The notes under the pieces: model-generated
What the model was told of the DNA's origin: nothing
Databases searched by the model: none
What the model saw: only the letters and a program-made list of their open reading frames with translations
DNA from: Macrostomum hystrix
Lineage: Eukaryota > Platyhelminthes > Macrostomidae
Direction: 5' to 3'
Assembly (NCBI GenBank): GCA_950097015.1
Contig: CATNEN010000002.1
Span: 6,775,501-6,839,500, forward strand
Length of the DNA stretch: 64,000 bases
Part shown: piece after piece, positions 1-12,300 of the stretch
Layout of the letters: each line of letters starts with the position of its first letter
Numbering within the stretch: the first letter of the stretch is position 1
Position numbers and translations under genes: made by a program

Positions 1-1178
1 GTGAAATCGCGACTTTGTGTGTCGGCATTATCCCAATATCCTCGGGGAAGAGACAAACTCTTTGGCAAAGGATAGACACTCCCAGGCAGAAACAATAAGA
101 GTTTGGCATCGTAAATACTCGTAGCATTGTAAAGAAGCAGCTAAACCGAAGCACGGTGAGTCAACAAAATTCAATAGACTAAAACCAGTGACTATTTTTC
201 CTAGTGCAGATGCACTTCAAACATTCAACAACGGCAAAGATTTGCCAGCAGAAAAAGCCTGTTTTGGCTCGAAAGCAACTCGGCGACTCGCATAAATTAA
301 AAGCTCGGATGTGTTCAAGATTCGATTTGCATAGGCCGCTGAGTCATGTGACTCAAGAGCCGCCTCAAGAGCTGCGCAGTTTCAGGGGAAGGTTACTTTG
401 AGCACTACCGGATGAGCACATGCTGAGCACATGTCGGGGTCGCAAACACCGACCACGCGTCAACTTGAGTTGTTGTGGTTTTTTTATAAACCCGCACGAT
501 AATAAGATGAGGCTTTCTAAGAAGTGACGCGCTGCGATTTCTAAGAAACTACAAGGAAGCCAAAAAGCTGTAAAAGGACTGCTATATCGTCCTTAAGAAA
601 AACAGCTGACATTTCTTTCAAGAATTTTCAGTGACATTTTTTTTCAAATTCAAACGCATTTAAAAACCAAACTAAAACCAGCTGGCTTATACATAAGGAG
701 TGCCTTAAAACAAATAAAACGTTTTCTAAGAATTCTAGAGAGCCAAAAATTCTCGAAGCTGTTTGTTATTCCATAAGAATTTAAACTGTTCTACAAACAA
801 AGAAAAACATACATTTTCAGAATCACAAGTCAGGCCATTTAAATTAGTGAAGGTTTTAAGCAGTAAGAGAAAGTTTCTATGAAACAGAGGCTTACTTGCC
901 ATGAAAATCCAGACGAAGAGTAAAATGTCTAGCTAAAGGACACAAATTGTTCTGGTAAAATTAGGTCTCGCATCGAATCGACATTCAAGTCGTGAGAAAA
1001 CTTACTCCCCATTGTTTTCTATTTAAATTAATCTTCTTTAGAATAAAGGTTCTTGTTTTTCTTGTTTTTTAGAATAGCACTAGCAAATTTTGCCCCCCTT
1101 CGGGGAGCAGAAATATTTTAAATTTGTCTAGTACTCGTACATACTTCTTAGCAGCTGTATTTTCAGCTTTTTTAAAGA
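1..1178. other. No gene seen
   Basis: AT-rich single-copy-looking DNA. No splice-linked coding segment and nothing resembling the missing ATPase M8-M10 exon on the minus strand. Confidence 0.6.
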
Positions 1179-1655
1179 TACAATGATCCCCCAGTTGACA
1201 ATGTTCCCCAGTTGAAAATGATCACCCGGTTGACAATGATCCCCCAGTTGACCATGATCCCCCAGTTGACAATGATCCCCCAGTTGACAATGATCCCCCA
1301 GTTGAAAATGATCACCCAGTTGACCATGATCACCCAGTTGACAATGCTCCCCCAGTTGACAATGATCCCCCAGTTGAAAATGATCACCCAGTTGACCATG
1401 ATCACCCAGTTGACAATGATCCCCCAGTTGACAATGATCCCCCAGTTGACAATGATCCCCCAGTTGACAATGATCCCCCAGTTGACAATGATCCCCCATT
1501 TGATTATGAATCCTCATTGATGATGATCACCCAGTTGACAATGATCCCCCAGTTGACCATGATCCCCCATTTGATGATGATCCCCCCAGTTGACCATGAT
1601 CCCCCGTTTGATGATGACTCCCCATTGATGATGATCCCCAGTTGACAATGTTCCT
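1179..1655. repeat. 18-bp minisatellite
   Basis: About 26 units of AATGATCCCCCAGTTGAC with A/C variants. Open on both strands because 18 is a multiple of three. Confidence 0.9.
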
Positions 1656-1795
1656 CAGAAGAAGATAATATACGTATTTTTATATTAGCTGCTTTTGTAA
1701 AAAACAGAGAAAAACAACATTAAATGAATAGTAGACAAAAAATATTATCATACAAATATATATATATATATATAGATAGAAGAAGAATATATATA

Positions 1796-1985
1796 GAAGA
1801 CTGACCTCTATCATGATCCTCATATGGGAAGACTGACCTCTATCATGATCCTCATATGGGAAGACTGACCTCTATCATGATCCTAATATGGGAAGACTGG
1901 CCTCTATCATGATTCCCATGTAGGAAGACTGGCCTCTATCATGATCCCCATATGGGAAGTCTGACCTCTATCATGATCAGGATCC
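1796..1985. repeat. 32-bp minisatellite
   Basis: Five to six units built on CTGACCTCTATCATGATCCT followed by CATATGGGAAGA. A short TA run precedes it (about 1758-1775). Confidence 0.85.
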
Positions 1986-2175
1986 TCAGGTGTGGAGACT
2001 GAGTAAAGTTAATCGTCGGAGAAATCTTCAAAAAGCTACTCACCTGTGAATCCAGATGGTGCAGATGCTGCTGCTGCTGCTGAGGTGATCATTATGACGT
2101 TATAAGATAAAAAAACTTAAATGCAGAGAATTCGATTCAATGACAAAAGAAAAATGTTGCCATGATTCACACCCA

Positions 2176-2628
2176 CCCTGGTTTAGCCATGATTCAAGCT
2201 CTGGTTTAGCCATGATTCAAACTCTGGTTTAGCCATGATTCAGACTCTGGTTTAGCCATGATTCAAACTCTGGTTTAGCCATGATTCAAACTCTGGTTTA
2301 GCCATGATTCAAACTCTGGTTTAGCCATGATTCAGACGCTGGTTTAGCCATGATTCAAACTCTGGTTTAGCCATGATTCAAACTCTGGTTTAGCCATGAT
2401 TCAAACTCTGGTTTAGCCATGATTCAGACGCTGGTTTAGCCATGATTCAGACGCTGGTTTAGCCATGATTCAGACGCTGGTTTAGCCATGATTCAAACTC
2501 TGGTTTAGCCATGATTCAAACTCTGGTTTAGCCATGATTCAGACGCTGGTTTAGCCATGATTCAGACGCTGGTTTAGCCATGATTCAAACTCTGGTTTAG
2601 CCATGATTCAGACACTTGTTTTGCCATG
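2176..2628. repeat. 23-bp minisatellite
   Basis: About 20 units with core TTTAGCCATGATTCAAACTC. Two main variants (CAAACTC, CAGACGC) are interspersed. A tRNA B-box-like GGTTCGACTC lies downstream at about 2738 on the minus strand. Confidence 0.9.
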
Positions 2629-2639
2629 CAAAAGTGAAT

Positions 2640-3348
2640 TAAAAGTTTCCCCTTTATTTTCAAAACTAAATAAAAATTTTGCTTTGCATCCATCACTACT
2701 GACTGACAATTAATTTAAATATTTGACGCAGTGAAGAGTCGAACCAGGGACACTTCGCCTAGCCTAGCCTAACCTATTCCTAGTGCCTACACATCGGCTA
2801 CTCCGACTGTTGGATTGTGGATGCAAAAATTAGCCTTATAAAATGAATTCTCAAAGTTCTGGCTTTGTATAAATAGAGTACACTTAGGTGGTGTACATTA
2901 ATTTCAAATTTGTGTCCAGATTGTGCAGGCTTCTAATTCAGTCAGCTAGGGGGTGTTGCGCAAGTTGACGATGCAATTCCAATTCAGTGGCCGTCAGTGA
3001 AATTCTCAATAGGCCAAGATCTTTTGACCTTTGAAAAAATAAGCAAAAAGCATGTTTTTGGAACCTTTATCCCATTTAGAATAAAGCAATTTCTTAGCAA
3101 AAAGTTGCGTACCGTTGCTGGAAAATGTGGCGTCTTTTGGCGAAAGAATGGCGAAAATCGGTTCAGCCGTTTTTTCTCGTGGAAAAGTGACCCACAAGCA
3201 AGTACGAGTCGTAGTATAATAATACATTCTGAGACATCCCGTCTGTACACCAAGAGCCCCATTGGGGAAAAATTACACAAGCAACTTACGTTTGATACAA
3301 CTCAGCTTAATGCTACTAAGGTACATGGATATACTATCCCCTCAGCAG
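2640..3348. other. No gene seen
   Basis: Unique-looking sequence. Open frames on both strands at 2984-3434 have no recognisable family and no coding-like composition. Confidence 0.5.
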
Positions 3349-3942
3349 TAAAAAACCAGTGTCTCCCCAGCAGCAGAGAACTAATTCCCCCCCCCAGCAG
3401 CAGAGAACTAATTCCCCCAGCAGCAGAGAACTAATTCCCCCCCAGCAGCAGAGAACTAATCCCCCCCTGCAGCAAAAAACTAATTTCCCCCCCAGCTGCA
3501 GAGAACTAATTCCCCCCCCTCCAGCAGAAAACTAATTTCCCCCCCCCAGCTGCAGAGAACTAATTTCCCCCCCAGCTGCAGAGAACTAATTCCCCCACCC
3601 CAGCAGCAGAGAACTAATTCCCCCCCAGCAGCAGAGAACTAATTCCCACAGCAGCAGAGAACTAATTCCCCCAGCAGCAGAGAACTAATTCCCACAGCAG
3701 CAGAGAACTAATTCCCCCAGCAGCAGAGAACTAATTCCCCCAGCAGCAGAGAACTAATTCCCCCAGCAGCAGAGAACTAATTCCCCCAGCAGCAGAGAAC
3801 TAATTCCCCCAGCAGCAGAGAACTAATTCCCCCAGCAGCAGAGAACTAATTCCCCCAGCAGCAGAGAACTAATTCCCCCAGCAGCAGAGAACTAATTCCC
3901 CCAGCAGCAGAGAACTAATTCCCCCAGCAGCAGAGAACTAAT
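3349..3942. repeat. 22-24-bp minisatellite
   Basis: About 27 units of CAGCAGCAGAGAACTAATTC plus a C run. The left half is variable in C-run length; the right half (3660-3942) is nearly uniform. Confidence 0.9.
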
Positions 3943-4135
3943 GTTCTCCAAACAGAAGAGAGCCTCCATAATACCAGAATGGAGGCTACTTGCAGGCTAC
4001 CAAACTCGCAGCAAGAAATGTTGCCCTTTTTCTTTGACAGGAAACCATTGCCCCCAAATAGCAAAGTAACGATGTGTCAATCGTTGTACTCAGCCCAGAA
4101 GGCAACAAATATCTCCTGTTACATGTGGCACGGTA

Positions 4136-4275
4136 GATACATTTAGAAAACTGTTAAACGCATTTAGAAAACTGCGGGACACATTTAGAAAATCGTTGGA
4201 CACATTTAGAAAATCGTTGGACACATTTAGAAAATCGTTGGACACATTTAGAAAATCGTTGAGCACTTTAGAAAA
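4136..4275. repeat. 21-bp minisatellite
   Basis: Six to seven units of CATTTAGAAAATCGTTGGAC. Confidence 0.85.
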
Positions 4276-5295
4276 CGGTTTTGATCAGTCTTCGTCGAAT
4301 AAAGTTTTATAATTATTACTATAAAATAAGTTATTTTTTTAATCGAATAACGCTTAAAGCAATGCTTAAAAAATAGAAAAATTGGAAATAATTTACGCTC
4401 TCAGCTGCGCTCAATATTTTTTTCTTGCAGTTCTGAATCTGATAACGCTTGCAGCTATGCACAAAAAATATTTCCCAAGTTTTAGTATCGAATAAAACTT
4501 GCTGCTTTACTCGAAAAGAAAAGCTAATACTATTTTCTGAAAGCGAGTACAGGAATAATAAAGCTAACAAATATCTGCTTCGACAGTAGCTGACCAAAAG
4601 CGCTTACTATTTATACTCGAACCCAAAAATGCCCAAAAAATACTAATAAACAGGAACTTACGTTTTTAACTGCTGATGTTTAGAAGATTAAAAGAAAAAG
4701 AAGCAGTAACACAGCTGATGCTGAAATTCTACCTGCATTCTACAAAAGCATAAAAGTACTTTACTTCGGAGCTCGATGAAAAAAAAGCGGCACAATGATC
4801 GAAGTCGAGACAAGGTTTGACAATAGAAAGGCTGCAGTTTTATGGATAGAAAGGAGGAGGAGAGGTCTCGCTAGCATTGAGCATCATAAAAGCCCAATCA
4901 TGAAATCTGCTATGTACGTTTTGCGTATTCAAATCAAATCACTCGATCAGCCAAGAGACAAATTTATAAACGTACGTACGGGTCGAAAAGCAGTGACGCA
5001 ATCCTATTCAATTGAGAGTATCGGGCCCTGTTCTGTGCTATATACCAATGCACGCGCGGGCGAGAAAAAGCACCGATGCAATCTAATAAAACTGACAGTG
5101 TCCGGCCCTATTCTAATTTAACCTTGTTTGGCCTCCTATTGAAAGCAATAGGAAAACTCGTTTTTCGAATATTTAATACCCTTGGCATTGAGACAGAATG
5201 ATGAAATTTGATCAGTCTAATCCTTGGATGAATTGGCACTTTTTGGTGAAAACAGGAAAAAATTGGTCTAGCCATTCAATCGCTAGAGCATTTCA
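4276..5295. other. No gene seen
   Basis: AT-rich DNA. A 108-codon frame at 4795-5121 (plus) matches nothing I know and lacks supporting splice or start context. Confidence 0.5.
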
Positions 5296-5466
<171 letters not shown>

Positions 5467-5507
5467 TTTAGAGATTTAGTATAGTTGGAGGATTGGAGGA
5501 TGGAAGA

Positions 5508-5509
5508 TT

Positions 5510-5599
<90 letters not shown>
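5508..5599. repeat. (ACAG)n microsatellite, second tract
   Basis: About 23 units, separated from the first by about 40 bp of unique sequence. It lies in the intron after the last visible ATPase exon. Confidence 0.97.
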
Positions 5600-5720
5600 A
5601 ATGACTTTAACAAAATCCAAATATTTGTTAAATCTTTTGATGAAGCAAAAAGTTATTCGTTTTCTAAGAAACGAATAAACCTATTTTTTCTAGCAAATCG
5701 TTTAGAAATGTTGTCCTCAC

Positions 5721-6332
5721 CCACTCCTGTCCGTAGCTGTCCTCGATGTCCATCAGCGCCACGCTATCCCATTCTTTTCGAAGTCCGAGCAGCCGCAGGG
5801 GCCAGAAGCCGTTCTCGGCCATCACAACGAAGTAAGCGAACATCGCGCCGACGATTTGCACAACGCCAACCTGGGCGAAGGCGGCCGCGAAGACGCCCTC
5901 GTTGATTAATCTTCGGCTTCGTCTCGGATCGCAAAGAGCACTCTTTGACGACCTTTCAGCGGCTTCGGCGGCTTCGCCGAAGAGCAGCAGAGTGACAGAG
6001 GGCAGCAGGTTGGTGCCGAGGTCGATGCAGAGCAGGGTGGCGGCACCCATGGGCAGCGGCAGGCCGCAGGCTAGGTACAGCACGAACGCCGCAGCTTCCG
6101 GTAGATTAGACGTCAACGCAAAAGCAATGGCATGTCGGAGATTGTCAAAGGCGGCGCGGCCCTCCTCGATGCTGGCCACAATGACGCCGAAGCTTGCGTC
6201 GGAGAGGACGGCGTGCGACGACTGGCGGGCCGCGTCGCTGCCCAAAGAGCCGCCGAAAGCGAGGCCGATGTCGGCGCGACGAAGCGCCGGACAGTCGGCT
6301 ACATCGCCGCCCGTAGTCGCTACAACGTGGCC
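5721..6332 (-). CDS. ATPase exon 7: broken hinge motif, M5, M6, M7
   Basis: Acceptor ATTCAG, directly abutting the 12-bp array. Reads VATTGGDVADCPALRRADIG (family TGDGVNDSPAL). M5 keeps TSNLPE; M6 reads CIDLGTNLLPS, so the first cation-site Asp is kept and the second (D808 in mammalian numbering) is Asn. Then M7 and IEDSYGQEW. Ends phase 0 at GAGTGG/GTGAGG; an open frame reading on to 5664 is intron. Confidence 0.9.
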
Positions 6333-9300
6333 CTGAATGAGCGGATGGAGGAGCGGATGGCGGAGCTGATGGTGTAGCAGATGGAGGAGTGGATGGAGGA
6401 GCGGATGGAGAAGCGAATGGAGGAGCGGATGGAGGAGCGGATGGAGGAGCGGATGGAGGAGCGGATGGTGTAGCAGATGGAGGAGTGGATGGAGGAGCGG
6501 ATGGAGGAGCGAATGGAGGAGCGGATGTAGGAGCGGATGGAGGAGTGGATGTAGGAGCGAATGGAGGAGCGGATGGAGGAGTGGATGTAGGAGCGAATGG
6601 AGGAGCGGATGGAGGAGTGGATGTAGGAGCGAATGGAGGAGCGGATGGAGTAGCGGATGGAGGAGTGGATGGAGGAGCGGATGGAGGAGCGAATGGAGGA
6701 GCGGATGTAGGAGCGGATGGAGGAGTGGATGTAGGAGCGAATGGAGGAGCGGATGGAGGAGTGGATGTAGGAGCGAATGGAGGAGCGGATGGAGGAGTGG
6801 ATGTAGGAGCGAATGGAGGAGCGGATGGAGTAGCGGATGGAGGAGTGGATGGAGGAGCGGATGGAGGAGCGGATGGAGGAGCGGATGGAGGAGTGGATGG
6901 TGTAGCGGATGGAGGAGTGGATGGAGGAGCGGATGGAGGAGCGGATGGAGGAGTGGATGGAGGAGCGGATGGCGGAGCTGATGGTGTAGCGGATGGTGTA
7001 GCGGATGGAGGAGCGGATGGAGGAGCGGATGGCGGAGCTGATGGTGTAGCGGATGGAGGAGTGGATGGAGGAGCGGATGGAGGAGCGTATGGAGGAGCGG
7101 ATGGAGGAGTGGATGGAGGAGCGGATGGAGGAGCGTATGGAGGAGCGGATGGAGGAGTGGATGGAGGAGCGGATGGAGTAGCGGATGGAGGAGTGGATGG
7201 AGGAGCGGATGGAGGAGCGGATGGAGGAGCGGATGGAGGAGTGGATGGTGTAGCGGATGGAGGAGTGGATGGAGGAGCGGATGGAGGAGCGGATGGAGGA
7301 GTGGATGGAGGAGCGGATGGCGGAGCTGATGGTGTAGCGGATGGTGTAGCGGATGGAGGAGCGGATGGAGGAGCGGATGGCGGAGCTGATGGTGTAGCGG
7401 ATGGAGGAGTGGATGGAGGAGCGGATGGAGGAGCGTATGGAGGAGCGGATGGAGGAGTGGATGGAGGAGCGGATGGAGGAGCGTATGGAGGAGCGGATGG
7501 AGGAGCGGATGGAGGAGCGGATGGAGGAGCGTATGGAGGAGCGGATGGAGGAGTGGATGGAGGAGCGTATGGAGGAGCGGATGGAGGAGTGGATGTAGGA
7601 GCGGATGGAGGATAAAAAGTCGAACAATGTCTGTATTCTCGTAGATTGAGAAAAACTTCTTGAGTGACAACGGGGACGGACAAAAGAGGCAGACTGATGA
7701 AACAGAGCAGTCCCATACTTGTACTACAGAACGATTTGACAAGTTTGTGAGCATTGTAAAATGTCGCTTTTGAGAAGTCTTTGCAATTGAACAGGTGGCA
7801 GCCGGGTCAACAAGTTTCCGAGGATGAACAGGAAGACTGGAAGAAGGTAAGGAAAGACAAACAATTCCCGAGAATAAATTCTAATCACATATTGTTCTGT
7901 GCAAGTGCAAAGTCTGGATGAGGCAATTGGGGGGAGGCGCCGATGCACAGGTAAAGCGAGCAAAACGCACTGGCGTCGGTGAGGGGGAGCTGCAGACAGA
8001 GACAAAAAGTACTCACAAAGAACGAGTTGCCTGTTGACTGTTCCAGTTTGGGAAAATTCAGAAGCATTTTATTTACAGTGTTTTCCAGGTATTACCAACA
8101 GTAGCTAGATAAGAATTTATCAAGAAAAGTTGATATTATTAGATAATGGGATCATTGGTTCAGATGATGGGATCATTGCTTCAGATGATGGGATCATTGC
8201 TTCAGATGATGGGATCATTGCTTCAGATGATGGGATAATAGATGATGGGATAATAGATGATGGGATAATAGATGATGGGATAATAGATGATGGGATAATA
8301 GATGATGGGATAATAGATGATGGGATAATAGATGATGGGATAATAGATGATGGGATAATAGATGATGGGATAATAGATGATGGGATAATAGATGATGGGA
8401 TAATAGATGATGGGATAATAGATGATGGGATAATAGATGATGGGATAATAGATGATGGGATAATAGATGATGGGATAATAGATGATGGGATAATTATTGA
8501 TGGGATAATTCATTCAGATGATGGGATCATTGCTTCAGACGATGAGATCATTGCTTCAATGATGGGATAATTCATTCAGATGATGGGATCATTGCTTCAG
8601 ACGATGAGATCATTGCTTCAATGATGGGATAATTCATTCAGATGATGGGATCACCATACCAAAGCCGCTCACCAGCCGCTTGCAGCTCTCCACAATGCGC
8701 AGCTTCTGCTGCGGGCTAATCCTCGCAAAGACCAACTGCTGCCCGGTGCTGAGGACATTGTCCAGCTCTTCAGCGGACAGAACCGCCAGTTGATCCCCGG
8801 TGACAACTCGAGCATCCGCATCCAGCGGGTTGATCCGGTCGAGTGGAACTCCGCGCTCCGCTGCCAGATCTTCCGGGGTCTTGCTGCGGCTGCCGATGAT
8901 GCCAGAGTACCGGGCCACCGCGCGAGCAGTGGCTGGATGGTCGCCTGTCAGCATCAGCACCTGTGGGAGCCGAGGAGAAATGAGGATCACCTGAGGTTCA
9001 CGGGAGTCACTTGGCGTTCATGGGAGTCACCTGAGGCTCATGGGAGTCACCTGAGGCTGTGGGGAGTCACCTGAGGCTCATGGGAGTCACCTGAGGCTTT
9101 GGTGAGTCACCTGAGGCTGTGGGGAGTCACCTGAGGCTCATGGGAGTCACCTGAGGCTTTAGTGAGTCACCTGAGGCTGTGGGCAGTCACCTGAGGCGCA
9201 AAATCTACCCACCTTGATACCCAGACGTCGGCACCAGGTCACCGCATCCAGCACCTCCGGTCTCAGTGGGTCAGTCAAGGAGACGAGGCCGAGGAGCCGC

Positions 9301-12300
9301 AGGCCGCATTCCAGTGGAAAGTTCACTTGGTCGGCATCGAACTCATATCCGGGCGGGAACTCCTGCTGGCTGAGGCGCAGGTCGCAGAAGGCCAGGACTC
9401 GCTCGCCTGTGGAGCCCAGCTCAGCGCATGCATCGGCAACCGCTGCCCGCCAATGTTCGTTGATTGGGAGGCTGCGGCCGCCGCACAAGACGGTGGAGCA
9501 GCGGCGAATGACGGCTTCGGGTGCGCCCTTCAGCACCAGCAGGTGGCCGGAGCCGTCAGCGTGAACCGACGCCTGCGATTCGTGTGTGTTGGAGTCTGGT
9601 GTGCAGAGTGAGTGTAACTAGAGGAGACAGCGGGAGAGGAGACAAGGGGAGAGGAGACAGGGGAGAGGAGATAGGGGGAGAGGAGACAGGGGAGAGGAGA
9701 TTATAAAAAATCGAAGCGGATTATAAGAGAAATCTCATCGCCTTCTTGTCGCAGGTCAGACCCAGCCGGTCCTCACCTGGAAGCGGGTCTCGCAGCTGAA
9801 CGGCAGCTCGCAGAGTTTCGGGTGCCGCCTTCGAAGGGCTTCAAGCTCGGCCGCGCCGCCCGGAGCCGTCCACTGGGCAAACTGCAGCAGCGCCAGCTCG
9901 GTGGAGTCGCCGACGACGCCGACGTTGGCATTATTCGAACTCAATGACGGATCTGCCAGTGGCTCCTTGGAGCTGTCATCGACGTCAATCCTGCTGTTGA
10001 AGCCGACCTCCGCCCGGCTGCACAGCGCGATGCAGCGAGCCAACCGGAGCCAATCAGGCCCGGACAGCAGCGAGCTGCGCGCATCCGGAAGCGCCGCCGA
10101 CCAATCGGACGCGCCGGTGTCCCAGAGCCGGCCAGAGTGCCAGGTGTGCGACACCGACATGCGGCCCGTGGTGAGCACCCCTGCCATGGGAGAGCGTGGG
10201 GGTTGTGCATTGGAGGTTGGCCCTCAAGCCCCAAATGAATGTAGCCTCGCCGCGCGGAATCGAGCTCTAGGACCTTGGTTCGAGAGGCTAACGCGTTAGA
10301 CGTAATACCGCTTTACTGAGTATATACTATACTGCGACTCACCCCCCAAAACGCTCGTAATCGTACATTGGTGCTGATTTTTGACTCTGGGAGCCAATCG
10401 GAGAGGGCGTCAAAAAACAGCATGGTCACGTGATTCTGCCCCGCCTACCGGATGATGATTGGCAGGCCATGGAGTGGGGTGGGTGTTCCGCAGGGTTAGG
10501 GTTAGGGTTTGGGTTAGAGCACTCCCAGGCCCTCTCACCAGTCTTGCCGGTACAGACGACGCTGCACCGCCCAAGAGCTTCCACAGCGGCCAGGCTGCGC
10601 ACATGGCAGTGCCTTCTGGACAGTCGCCGAGCTGACAGCGCCAGGCAGGCAGCGGCTGTCACGGTCAGGCCCTCCGGCAGGAAGGCCAGCGCAGAGCCCA
10701 GCATGAGAACCAGAGCCTCCAGCCAGTTGTACTGCGTCGCGAATGCAACGATGAAGAAGGCAAGGCCGACTGCTCCAGCTAGGAAGCTGCTGAGCTGGAC
10801 GAAATGACCGACTTCGCGAATTATCGGCGTCAGCTCGAAGGACGCGTTGCCGGGGTCGCCGTTGGCAGCTGCTAGGTTGGCCACTTGACCCATCAGGGTG
10901 AGACCGCCGGTGCGAATTACCAAGGCTGTACAGCTACCTGTCACAGTGAGTGCATGTTGAAGCCTTCACAATGACCCCACTGCGTTCACAATGACCCCCA
11001 CTGCGTTCACAATGACCCCACTGCGTCCACAATGACCCCACTGCGTTCACTATGACCCCACTGCGTTCACAATGACTCCACTGTGTTCAAAATGATCCCA
11101 CAGCTGTCCTAATGACACAATTGCTGATCCCACAACATTTGAATGACCCAACAGTCGTTACTATGCTCCCACTGCCGTTATGAACCAACAGTCTTCCTGC
11201 TGACGCAACTGCCTTGCCACTGAGTTTGTAATCACCCAACGCCCCTCTGATGACCTCACGGTCTTCTCAGGGATCCAACTACCATATCCTGATGATCTCA
11301 CTGCCAACCCACTGCCCTGCTAAATGACCAAAATGCCTTGGAAATGCCTCCACTATCGTATCGCACATCCCAGCCTCACCTTCAACAGCGAATGTGGTAA
11401 AGAAGGCCAGGTTTTCCGTTTCCAGCGGGTTCTCGCTGGTGTACATCGGCGAACGCGGCGAAGGCTCCGATGGACCAGTCAGCACGGAATTGTCCACCCG
11501 GAATCGTTGAGCAGTCAATATTCGGACATCCGCTGGCACTTGGTCACCGCTGGAGATCTCAACTAGGTCTCCGTACACGAGCTCCTTGACTGGGATCCGA
11601 AGCCTTCGACCACCTCGTGTGACCAGCGCCGTCTGGGGCAGCGCCTCCTGCGATGGTTGTGATATCCGACCAGTCACAATGTACTTTTAGAGTGGAAGTT
11701 GGTGTAGAGGTCACACCCACATCTACTCTGGCTGATTCTGGTCTCAAACTCACAGCTGGAAGCAAGCTGGAGGAAATTTTCTTGCCCAAGGGCAAAAATC
11801 GTTTTCCCTTAGGCTGAGATTCGAACTAGCGACCCCCCGGATCACTGTAATGCTCCACACGCTCCGTTGTAAACGGTTGAACTACCAAAGGGAGGACAAT
11901 TTTTGTGCTGCACCCGAACGGAGCAACGCAAGCACACGAAACTCAAGAACATGGGCCAACTTTTTGTTGCGCATCTTCTGAAACAAGAATCAAGTCGCCA
12001 GCTCTTCAGATCGTCGTGATATTCAATGGTTCTGGCCGAAGGTCTGACTTTTCCCATAAGGTTATTTGATATACCCCAATACACGAATTAGCACTGCGCC
12101 TCAGTGCGGCCTTGCCAGGCCTTCAAAATTTATCAGCATGTCACCCGAATGTGCCTGCATCATCTCCGTCTTCGGTGGTCACCTACCTTTATCTAGACGG
12201 ACTGCTGGACCTTCAAAGGCTACAACAGTTAGAAATAGGCCACTATGGACACCCTGACGCGAATTTCTCCTATTTCACTTATCAAGCCTAAATATTAGGC

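Noticed and set aside
2700-2800. tRNA gene on the minus strand
   Set aside because: Only a B-box-like GGTTCGACTC is present; no cloverleaf can be formed with confidence.
4795-5121. 108-codon plus-strand frame
   Set aside because: No homology that I recognise, no composition shift and no splice partner.
5664-5720. ATPase C-terminus ending at the stop at 5664
   Set aside because: Family alignment stops at DSYGQEW, where a GTGAGG donor occurs; the remaining residues are intronic and M8-M10 are missing.
6145-7754. Very long minus-strand frames (up to 696 codons) rich in LLHP, PPSA or SSIR repeats
   Set aside because: They are readings of the 12-bp array, open in all frames. Only the part below 6332 in one frame is real ATPase coding sequence.
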